A stretch of 8,194 nucleotides of DNA from assembly GCA_012511645.1 (NCBI GenBank), contig JAAZFP010000266.1, positions 1-8,194 of the forward strand. Direction: 5' to 3'. Shown one piece after another: positions 1 through 4,994 of this stretch (within the stretch, counting starts at the first letter, position 1; each line of letters begins with the position of its first letter). The translations under genes were made by a program, and so were the position numbers. Under the pieces are notes generated by a model. It made no database searches. It worked only from the letters and a program-made list of their open reading frames with translations, and was not told the DNA's origin. Source of the DNA: Microbacteriaceae bacterium (GTDB taxonomy: Bacteria > Actinomycetota > Actinomycetes > Actinomycetales > Microbacteriaceae).

Positions 1-1
1 G

Positions 2-583
2 GCGGGGCTTGCCGGGTACGGGCCGATCGATACCGAGACTGCAAGGCTGCTTGCCGGGATCGCCGCGTCGTGGGATGTGCCCGAGGTGAACCCCGACACG
101 GGGGACGTGATCACCGTTGACACCTACCGGCCCTCGGCAGCGCAACGCCGATTCCTCACCGCCCGTGACCTGCACTGCCGGTTCCCGGGATGCCGAGTAC
201 CAATCCGGAAATGTGATCTCGACCACACAGTCGCCGCCGCAGACGGTGGAGAAACGTCGACGAAGAATCTTGCGGGGTTGTGTCGGTTGCATCACACGAT
301 GAAACACGCGACCCCGTGGCAGGTCACCCAGCATGCAAATGGTGACCTAGATTGGGTGAGCCCGACCGGTAGAACGTATCGGGACCGGCCACCATCGAGG
401 GTGAGGTTCCGATCGGCCAACCAGGGTGACCAGTGTGACCGAGACGAGCGCGGGAAAGACCAGCGCGGGAAAGACGAGCGCGGTGCCACACCGGGGAGAC
501 CACACGGGAATGCTGCTGCGGGGCCACGCAGCGAACCGGCCACAGCGTCGAGCCATCGAGAACGAGCTACCGCGCCCTTCTGA
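2..583 (+). CDS. HNH endonuclease domain protein, C-terminal part (DUF222/13E12 type)
   Basis: The reading frame is open from base 2, so the gene starts outside the window; the GTG at 77 is internal. 193 residues are visible. They hold a complete HNH nuclease fold of the kind that ends DUF222 proteins: Cys59-x4-Cys64, Asp74-His75, Asn89, Cys94 and His97-His98 (numbered from the first visible codon). The Cys residues probably bind structural zinc; the D-H, N and H residues are the catalytic set. The motif around residues 5-15 (GYGPID) resembles the usual linker between DUF222 and HNH. In Mycobacterium tuberculosis this architecture is known as the 13E12 repeat family, often present in several copies, with unclear cellular role. 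The last ~55 residues are a charged low-complexity tail with a 15-bp in-frame repeat. The family call is secure; the function is not. Confidence 0.9.
   Translation, partial: AGLAGYGPIDTETARLLAGIAASWDVPEVNPDTGDVITVDTYRPSAAQRRFLTARDLHCRFPGCRVPIRKCDLDHTVAAADGGETSTKNLAGLCRLHHTMKHATPWQVTQHANGDLDWVSPTGRTYRDRPPSRVRFRSANQGDQCDRDERGKDQRGKDERGATPGRPHGNAAAGPRSEPATASSHRERATAPF
443..487 (+). repeat. 15-bp in-frame tandem repeat, three units
   Basis: Three 15-bp units follow each other at 443-457, 458-472 and 473-487. The first is GACGAGCGCGGGAAA; the second differs at one base and the third at its last few bases. They encode DERGK, DQRGK and DERGA in the tail of the HNH protein. Just upstream a 9-bp imperfect duplication (CAGGGTGAC at 422-430, CAGTGTGAC at 431-439) also keeps frame. 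The period is a multiple of three, so changes in unit number would lengthen or shorten the tail without breaking the gene. Confidence 0.85.
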
Positions 584-664
584 CCATGCACTACCGATGG
601 TGCGCTACTGATGATGCGCTACTGACGCTGGACTGCTGGGGTTGCACTACTGGGGTTGCACTCG
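581..664. repeat. Degenerate 14-bp tandem repeat, six units
   Basis: Starting exactly at the TGA stop of the HNH gene, six 14-bp units run without gaps: 581-594, 595-608, 609-622, 623-636, 637-650 and 651-664. Units 2 and 3 (CGATGGTGCGCTAC, TGATGATGCGCTAC) differ at two positions, and units 5 and 6 share their first 12 bases (TGGGGTTGCACT). An approximate consensus is TGRNGNTGCRCTAC. The array fills most of the 119-bp space before the convergent GNAT gene; the remaining 665-702 shows nothing clear apart from the start of a hairpin. The period is not a multiple of three, in keeping with non-coding DNA. Confidence 0.75.
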
Positions 665-696
665 CCGTCTATACCCAGGGCTGAGTTCTCGGCGGC

Positions 697-718
697 CAGC
701 GCTTACCGGCTAGCGCTG
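697..718 (-). terminator. Possible terminator hairpin at the end of the GNAT gene
   Basis: CAGCGCT (697-703) and AGCGCTG (712-718) form a perfect 7-bp stem with an 8-base loop. The hairpin overlaps the last codons and stop of the minus-strand GNAT gene. No T-run follows, so it is only a weak candidate; terminators in high-GC actinobacteria often lack the run. It could also simply be coding sequence. Confidence 0.3.
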
Positions 719-1071
719 AGAGCCTGCAGGTGCTCGGGGCGTGGCTGCACCACGTGGTCAGCATGCTCGGGATGCTTGCGCAGCCAGGCAGCGACGTAGG
801 GGCAGACTGGCACAACCTTGAGCCCCACCTCAATCGTCTCCGTTACTGCGGCATCCACGAGCACAGACGCAAGGCCCTGTCCGCCATAGTCTTCGCTCAC
901 CTCCGTATGAAACATGATGCGGTCGGTCGGGCTTCCGCCAGGTTCTGCAGCAAAGTCGAGGTAGCTCTCTTCACCGATCACCAGATCGCCAGATCCGTCT
1001 TCGCTACGATCAATCAGGGCGAACCTCGGTCGTGCAGGCTCATTTCGTACAACGAATCTCTCGTCACTCAT
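703..1071 (-). CDS. Small GNAT N-acetyltransferase, YjdJ/NATD1 type
   Basis: This 122-residue protein matches the compact GNAT subfamily typified by YjdJ and human NATD1. Visible hallmarks are HTEV (residues 55-58), the acetyl-CoA loop GGQGLAS (63-69), VVPVCPYV (86-93) with its conserved Cys90, and HPEH (100-103). These proteins consist of a shortened acetyltransferase fold; their substrates are largely unknown. The start at 1071 is chosen because GAAGGAG lies 5 bases upstream. An in-frame ATG at 1098 would add nine residues, but it lies inside a 13-bp duplication and has no ribosome-binding site. The gene follows pirin on the same strand after 74 bp and may be the last gene of that unit, or have its own promoter. 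It converges with the HNH gene. Confidence 0.85.
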   Translation of the reverse strand: MSDERFVVRNEPARPRFALIDRSEDGSGDLVIGEESYLDFAAEPGGSPTDRIMFHTEVSEDYGGQGLASVLVDAAVTETIEVGLKVVPVCPYVAAWLRKHPEHADHVVQPRPEHLQALSASR

Positions 1072-1076
1072 GGCGT

Positions 1077-1083
1077 CTCCTTC
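1077..1083 (-). promoter_or_regulatory. Ribosome-binding site of the GNAT gene
   Basis: GAAGGAG on the minus strand, 5 bases before the ATG at 1071. It is the strongest Shine-Dalgarno sequence in the window and decides between the starts at 1071 and 1098. Confidence 0.8.
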
Positions 1084-1106
1084 ATTGTTCGTTTTCATTG
1101 TTCGTT
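1081..1106 (-). repeat. Perfect 13-bp tandem duplication in the GNAT leader
   Basis: TTCATTGTTCGTT occurs twice without a gap on the plus strand, at 1081-1093 and 1094-1106 (minus strand AACGAACAATGAA). The downstream copy merges into the Shine-Dalgarno. Each copy carries an ATG on the minus strand. The upstream one (1098) is in frame with the GNAT gene. The other (1085) opens a five-codon reading frame whose TGA overlaps the real start codon as ATGA. Confidence 0.9.
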
Positions 1107-1107
1107 G

Positions 1108-1144
1108 TGCAACTACCGACCATCACATGTACAGTTGCAGTCGG
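1108..1144. other. Interleaved inverted repeats between pirin and GNAT genes
   Basis: TGCAACT (1108-1114) pairs with AGTTGCA (1133-1139), and CCGAC (1116-1120) pairs with GTCGG (1140-1144). The two stems interleave, which is the order expected of an H-type pseudoknot. The element lies in the 74-bp gap between the pirin stop and the GNAT start. It could be an attenuator, an operator half-site pair, or chance. Confidence 0.3.
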
Positions 1145-1145
1145 C

Positions 1146-2141
1146 CTAGCTTCGCGGTTTGAGCCTCGACGACGGCATCGTCGGTGCAGGCAACGGCTTC
1201 GGTTCACCAGCTGGGTACGGACCAAACAGTTCGGGTTTTCCAAGATCATCGTCGTGCCACGGTTCAAAGCCGAGCTCAGCTTGATACCGCCGGCGATACT
1301 CGACAATCTCGTCGTGCGTGCGGCCAACGAAGTTCCACCACATCACGATTGATTCGCCGAAGGGCACTCCCCCGAGCATGATGACCCGCGCCCCTTCGTC
1401 ACCTGCGGTCACGGTCACCGTGTCAGAGCCAACGGGCACATACCCGAGCGAACGATGCTCGACGGCGGTGCCATTCACGGTGATCGTTGACGACTCTGCG
1501 AGCAGCGCATATTCAAAGTCGCGACGAACCTCAATGGTGACAGTCGTTCCCGGGTCAAGCAGCAACTCGGCACCGAGCATCTCCGTCGTGCTCGTCTTGA
1601 CCGGCGAACGCGATCCAAGCAGTTCACCAATAAATACCCGGGCCACCATCCCAGGTACCAGCACCGGTTCTGGCACATAGTGCTCGAATCGATGATCAAT
1701 GAACCTGGTTTCTTCGGGCATCGCGTACCAGAGTTGCACCCCGTGCAGCACCGTCGTCGACGAGTCGCTGATCTCCTGGTGGGTGATGCCGTGGCCCGCA
1801 ATCATGAGGTTCAGCTCACCGGGATCGACCGCTGCTCGCACCCCACTCGAGTCGAGATGGTTGATGCGACCGGTGAAGATCCAAGACACCGTCGCAAGCC
1901 CCGTGTGAGGGTGACGCGGCACACGCATGCCCCCCGTCTGAGACACGTCATCGGGGCCGTAGTGGTCGAGGAAACACCAGGCCCCCACCAGCGACCTGCC
2001 ACGCTGCGGCAACGTACGGTAGACCGTCATAGCTCGGGGGCCACCCAGCGGCACAAGGCGTGGATCGAGCACCTCAACGTCGACGCACGGCTGGCCAGGG
2101 GCCAGCACCTCGAGATCGGGGTGTGCTTCAAGGTTCGTCAT
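1146..2141 (-). CDS. Pirin family protein
   Basis: This is a 331-residue bicupin pirin (human pirin has 290). The N-terminal cupin carries the metal-binding set in the expected order: His77 and His79 in the RHPHTG motif, then His121 and Glu123 in GHGITHQE. They correspond to the Fe-binding His56, His58, His101 and Glu103 of human pirin. The C-terminal cupin ends with the family signature GGVPFGESIVMWWNFV (residues 257-272), followed by a Pro-rich tail. Bacterial pirins include quercetin dioxygenases and redox-responsive regulators of central metabolism; which applies here cannot be read. The start ATG (2141) overlaps the stop of the AhpD-like gene as ATGA, implying translational coupling. A purine-rich stretch, AGAGGGAAAG, lies about 12 bases upstream of the start. 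The pairing with a thiol peroxidase-like protein suggests a redox role, which is inference. Confidence 0.92.
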   Translation of the reverse strand: MTNLEAHPDLEVLAPGQPCVDVEVLDPRLVPLGGPRAMTVYRTLPQRGRSLVGAWCFLDHYGPDDVSQTGGMRVPRHPHTGLATVSWIFTGRINHLDSSGVRAAVDPGELNLMIAGHGITHQEISDSSTTVLHGVQLWYAMPEETRFIDHRFEHYVPEPVLVPGMVARVFIGELLGSRSPVKTSTTEMLGAELLLDPGTTVTIEVRRDFEYALLAESSTITVNGTAVEHRSLGYVPVGSDTVTVTAGDEGARVIMLGGVPFGESIVMWWNFVGRTHDEIVEYRRRYQAELGFEPWHDDDLGKPELFGPYPAGEPKPLPAPTMPSSRLKPRS

Positions 2142-2611
2142 CGCACGAGCTTTCCCTCTGCGTTGCGCGGCCGCACCGGATGGTCGCTCAAAATCGAGAT
2201 GCGGTTAAAAGTGTTGATCGCCACCGCGACCCACTCAGCCGCGGCGAAGGTGTCTTCGCCGAGGGTGTGCAGCGCTCCCATCAAATCAGCTCTGCTATCT
2301 TCCGTGAGCGGTACCTGCGTTGCTGCCTCGGCAATGGCCAGCACCGCACACTCACGCTCATTGAACAACCCACTCTCGCGCCAGGCAGGAAGCAGATCAA
2401 GTTGTTGCTGTGACACCCCTGCCTGACGTGCCTGGCGGGCATGCAGATCCAGGCAAAAGCTGCACCCGTTCAGCTGTGACGCGCGCACCTTCAAAAGTTC
2501 CGACTCAGTGACGCGCAAGCCGCGGGCTTCTGCCGCCTCACGCACGGCCTGAGAAAACTGCTCGGCTGCCTTCCACGCTTCGGGAACTGCTTTATCAATG
2601 TATGGGCGCAT
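2138..2611 (-). CDS. AhpD-like carboxymuconolactone decarboxylase family protein
   Basis: This 157-residue protein belongs to the alkylhydroperoxidase AhpD core (CMD) family. The active-site motif is Cys50-x2-Cys53-x3-His57 (NGCSFCLDLH), preceded by Glu38, which matches the Glu-Cys-Cys-His relay of AhpD. The surrounding KVRASQLNGC, LPAWRES and INTFNRISI segments are typical of the single-domain members that form oligomers of all-helical subunits. The Cys pair probably undergoes disulfide exchange to reduce peroxides or serve as a thiol reductant; the substrate is unknown. The frame stays open upstream to 3025, but that part would be antisense to the phosphodiesterase gene. MRPYIDKA at 2611 is the standard family N-terminus. 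No good Shine-Dalgarno precedes it, while a -10-like TATCGT ends 6 bases before the ATG, so a leaderless mRNA is likely. It is first in a unit with pirin and perhaps the GNAT gene. Confidence 0.9.
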   Translation of the reverse strand: MRPYIDKAVPEAWKAAEQFSQAVREAAEARGLRVTESELLKVRASQLNGCSFCLDLHARQARQAGVSQQQLDLLPAWRESGLFNERECAVLAIAEAATQVPLTEDSRADLMGALHTLGEDTFAAAEWVAVAINTFNRISILSDHPVRPRNAEGKLVR

Positions 2612-2617
2612 GACCCC

Positions 2618-2646
2618 ACGATACCGCGCGTTGGCACCGGTGCCAT
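2618..2646 (-). promoter_or_regulatory. Candidate promoter of the AhpD-like/pirin unit
   Basis: On the minus strand ATGGCA (2646-2641, four of six matches to TTGACA) is followed after exactly 17 bp by TATCGT (2623-2618). Six bases later comes the ATG at 2611. This places the predicted transcription start at or next to the start codon, as in leaderless genes. The -35 half overlaps the palindrome at 2632-2645. Confidence 0.5.
2632..2645. promoter_or_regulatory. Perfect 14-bp palindrome, candidate operator in divergent promoter region
   Basis: TGGCACCGGTGCCA is a perfect palindrome in the middle of the 46-bp gap between the divergent AhpD-like and phosphodiesterase genes. It covers the -35/spacer region of the minus promoter and directly abuts the -10-like TAGGAT of the plus gene. 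A protein bound here could block both. No regulator gene is in the window. Confidence 0.45.
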
Positions 2647-2651
2647 AGGAT
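2646..2651 (+). promoter_or_regulatory. Candidate -10 or ribosome-binding element of the phosphodiesterase gene
   Basis: TAGGAT lies 6 bases before the ATG at 2658. It fits a -10 hexamer of a leaderless gene, but the AGGA inside it, 7 bases from the ATG, equally fits a Shine-Dalgarno. No convincing -35 is seen. The two readings cannot be told apart from sequence. Confidence 0.35.
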
Positions 2652-2657
2652 CGACGG

Positions 2658-4505
2658 ATGCACCGCATTTCGCCCTTCGCACTGTTGCGCGCCGGCTGGA
2701 ACACCGTTCGAACCGCCGGTATTCGCCTTATCGCAGTCGCTATTGGGTTGCAGCTGATCATGCTGGTGATCGCCACGCCGCTCATCACTTGGCTCTTCAA
2801 AGAGGCTCTGCGCGCAAACGGCATGCTGTCGCTCGATTTCGGCACCCTCAGCATCACGAGCGGCATCGGGCTGTCACTCACGCTGCTCTTCGTGATCCTG
2901 TTGCTCGCCTTCTGGCTCGCATCGCTGCAGTTTGCGGTGCTCGTGCAAATGCTCGTGCGCGCCCACACAGGCCAACGCGTGAGCCTGCGCGCCATCGGCG
3001 GCGATCTCATCCTCATCATGCGCAAACTCTGGCGTCCCTCGTCGGCGCCGCTGTTCTGGTACCTCTTTCTCGTAGTGCCGCTCAGTGGCTTCGGATTCGT
3101 GTCCGTGCTCTCTCAGGGCATTGCCGTGCCCTCGTTCATCTCGGGTGAGCTCATGAAATCGCCCGTGAGCGCCATCGCATGGACCGGGTTTTTGCTGGTG
3201 CTTGCCTACCTCAATCTGCGCTTTGCACTGAGTCTGCCCCTGTTCGCCACGACTTCGGCGACCGGTGGCAAATCGATGCGGCTCAGCTGGCGACTCACCA
3301 AGGGATGGACTGCGGTGCGGCTGCTGCTCGCAGTGGTGCTGATCCTCGTCATCGCTACCGTCATCTCACTCCTGCTCTTCATCGTCGCAATCCTGCCGAC
3401 CGTCATCAGCGACGAGCTCGCGGCCAGCACGTCACCGATCGTTGCCGCGTTCAGCCTAGGCATCGCGCAGGTGCTCGGCATGGCACTCACCGCCCTCGTC
3501 ACCGCGACCTTGATTTCGGTGCTGGTAGCCCTAGTCTTTGAACGGCAATCGCTCCTGCCAGACACGCACGCGGTGCTGATACCCGCGGGGGATACCGAGG
3601 ATCACGCCCAGATCACTGCAGCCAATGCGAAAAGAAGCACCATCACCGAACGAGTCCTGATCTCGGGTGGCGTGGTGCTCGCGCTCATCCTCAGCATGCT
3701 GCATCTCGGCACGATGCAGTCGCTGTCACAGCAGCCGCATACGCTCATCATCAGCCATCGTGGCTTCAGTGACAACGGCGCAGAGAACACCATTGGTGGA
3801 CTCGAAGCCGCCGCAGCAGCTGGCTCAGATCTCGTCGAAATCGATGTGATGCAGACCGCAGACGGGCGTTTTGTCGTGATGCACGATGCCAACCTTTCGC
3901 GACTCGCGGGTATGGACGCTCAGGTGAAAGATCTCACGTTCGATGAACTCACCGCGATCACCGTGCGTGACCAGCACGGTCACGAGGGCCTGATTCCTTC
4001 GCTCGAGGAATACATGGTGCGCGCAGCGGAACTCGAAATGCCGATCCTCATCGAAGTAAAGCTGGGCGGGCTCGACACCCCCGACATGGTTGACCTGCTC
4101 GTCGACGAACTCGATGCTCTCGGCGCCATTGACAGCAATATCTTCCACACGCTGGATCACGCAAGCTTGGTTCGGTTGAAGGAACTGCGGCCAGACGCGA
4201 TGGTGGGCTACATTCTCGCTTTCGCCGGTGTTGATATCCCCGATACCCCCGCAGATTTCGTCGTGATCGAACAGTTCACGGCAACGCAGGAGATGCAGGA
4301 TGCCGCGGCCGCGAAGGGTCTCGCCTTCTTCACCTGGACCGTCAATGATGAGGAAGGCATTCGTGAACTGCTGCGCCGAGGCACCGACGGAATGATCACC
4401 GATCACCCAGACATTGCCCTCGATGCCCGCACCGAGATGCAAGAGGAACAGGGCCTCGCTGGAGTCTTGGTCGACGCTCTGACCCGGTTTGTGCTGGTGT
4501 TCTGA
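2658..4505 (+). CDS. Membrane-anchored glycerophosphodiester phosphodiesterase
   Basis: This 615-residue protein has two parts. Residues 1-295 are strongly hydrophobic, with about six or seven membrane segments (roughly 20-48, 72-100, 132-152, 172-197, 219-248, 258-294), and resemble the membrane domain found fused to some phosphodiesterases (GPDPase_memb). After a polar linker (296-330) and one more membrane helix (332-352) comes the catalytic GDPD barrel. Its motifs are HRGFSDNGAENT (His367, Arg368, Glu376), EID (Glu394, Asp396), MHD (His409, Asp410), EVK (Glu466) and TDHP (581-584). All metal-binding and acid-base residues of the family are present. The enzyme should hydrolyse glycerophosphodiesters to glycerol 3-phosphate and an alcohol at the membrane, in phospholipid or teichoic-acid turnover; the exact substrate is unknown. 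It is divergent from the AhpD-like gene and ends 3 bases before codon-free hairpin DNA. Confidence 0.93.
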   Translation: MHRISPFALLRAGWNTVRTAGIRLIAVAIGLQLIMLVIATPLITWLFKEALRANGMLSLDFGTLSITSGIGLSLTLLFVILLLAFWLASLQFAVLVQMLVRAHTGQRVSLRAIGGDLILIMRKLWRPSSAPLFWYLFLVVPLSGFGFVSVLSQGIAVPSFISGELMKSPVSAIAWTGFLLVLAYLNLRFALSLPLFATTSATGGKSMRLSWRLTKGWTAVRLLLAVVLILVIATVISLLLFIVAILPTVISDELAASTSPIVAAFSLGIAQVLGMALTALVTATLISVLVALVFERQSLLPDTHAVLIPAGDTEDHAQITAANAKRSTITERVLISGGVVLALILSMLHLGTMQSLSQQPHTLIISHRGFSDNGAENTIGGLEAAAAAGSDLVEIDVMQTADGRFVVMHDANLSRLAGMDAQVKDLTFDELTAITVRDQHGHEGLIPSLEEYMVRAAELEMPILIEVKLGGLDTPDMVDLLVDELDALGAIDSNIFHTLDHASLVRLKELRPDAMVGYILAFAGVDIPDTPADFVVIEQFTATQEMQDAAAAKGLAFFTWTVNDEEGIRELLRRGTDGMITDHPDIALDARTEMQEEQGLAGVLVDALTRFVLVF

Positions 4506-4523
4506 GCCTCAGCATTCTGAGGC
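4506..4523. terminator. Bidirectional terminator hairpin
   Basis: GCCTCAG (4506-4512), loop CATT, CTGAGGC (4517-4523): a perfect 7-bp stem with a 4-base loop, starting right after the phosphodiesterase stop codon and lying 17 bp from the end of the convergent membrane-protein gene. No T-run follows on either strand, as is often so in high-GC actinobacteria. Its place between two converging genes supports the call. Confidence 0.6.
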
Positions 4524-4540
4524 GGTGGAGACGGAGCGCG

Positions 4541-4894
4541 TTACTTCCAGAGGGTCGCGATCAGCACGTTGGCCACGGTGAGCACACCGATTGAGCTCAG
4601 CACGAGCGCACCGACGCGCTCCTTCTTCTTATTCACCAGCGCGAGCACGATGATCGCGATGAGGATGAGGGTCTTGATGCCGATCTTCGCGTTGTTCGGC
4701 TCAAGATCACGCATGTACATCGTGCCGACCAGCGCGAGACCGGTCACCAGCATGAGCCACGAGCTGTGCATGATTGCACCGTTGATTTTGGCAAGGCCGC
4801 TCTTCACCTTGGGCAGCTGGGTGATAACCCCGACCAAGATGCCGACCGCACCAATGATGTGAAGAACGAGCAGCACGATTCGCAAGATATCCAT
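4541..4894 (-). CDS. Four-helix integral membrane protein, function unknown
   Basis: This 117-residue protein is almost entirely membrane helices: about residues 3-26, 40-60, 71-88 and 94-115, separated by short basic or acidic loops (KVKSG, MRDLEPNNAK, NKKKER). Positive residues in the loops at 29-36 and 89-93 put these loops, by the positive-inside rule, in the cytoplasm, with both ends outside or the termini short. The first helix has LHIIGAVGILVG with His12, and the second begins with His43. A histidine in this kind of helix recalls small heme- or metal-associated four-helix membrane proteins, but I do not recognise a specific family. The ATG at 4894 lacks a Shine-Dalgarno and has TACCAT 6 bases upstream, so it is probably leaderless. 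It lies about 100 bp after purH and converges with the phosphodiesterase gene. Confidence 0.8.
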   Translation of the reverse strand: MDILRIVLLVLHIIGAVGILVGVITQLPKVKSGLAKINGAIMHSSWLMLVTGLALVGTMYMRDLEPNNAKIGIKTLILIAIIVLALVNKKKERVGALVLSSIGVLTVANVLIATLWK

Positions 4895-4900
4895 GCACCC

Positions 4901-4906
4901 ATGGTA
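4901..4906 (-). promoter_or_regulatory. Candidate -10 element of the four-helix membrane protein gene
   Basis: TACCAT on the minus strand ends exactly 6 bases before the ATG at 4894. No Shine-Dalgarno is visible and no good -35 is found (TTTTCC at 4927-4922 is a weak candidate at a short spacing). The arrangement suggests a leaderless mRNA. Confidence 0.4.
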
Positions 4907-4923
4907 GCTGGGTATCCGCTGGG

Positions 4924-4939
4924 AAAACGCTCATCAGCG
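4924..4939 (-). terminator. Weak candidate terminator after purH
   Basis: On the minus strand CGCT-GATG-AGCG is followed by TTTT. The stem has only four pairs, so this is weak, but it is the only hairpin plus T-run seen in the 100-bp gap after purH (4895-4994). Confidence 0.2.
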
Positions 4940-4994
4940 ATGCACGGCGCCGCCGCGACACCGCTGGTGAGAGGTCGACTGAGCGAAAACCGTC

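Noticed and set aside
77..583. A complete gene starting at GTG 77
   Set aside because: The frame continues open to base 2 with residues typical of the DUF222-HNH linker (GYGPID), so the start is outside the window.
581..664. A CRISPR array or attachment site
   Set aside because: The units are contiguous 14-mers without spacers, no cas gene is near, and there is no integrase or tRNA in the window.
730..1149. A 139-codon plus-strand frame opposite the GNAT gene
   Set aside because: The minus strand carries a clear YjdJ-type protein with a strong ribosome-binding site; the plus frame has neither.
1680..2426. A 248-codon plus-strand frame opposite pirin and the AhpD-like gene
   Set aside because: It spans two well-supported overlapping genes on the other strand and has no recognisable domain or ribosome-binding site.
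2612..3025. N-terminal extension of the AhpD-like protein to an ATG at 3025
   Set aside because: The extension is antisense to the phosphodiesterase gene, has no family resemblance, and MRPYIDKA at 2611 is the normal N-terminus.
3825..4442. A 205-codon open frame on the minus strand inside the phosphodiesterase gene
   Set aside because: It mirrors the conserved GDPD catalytic domain on the other strand; its protein shows no recognisable features and looks like a high-GC shadow frame.
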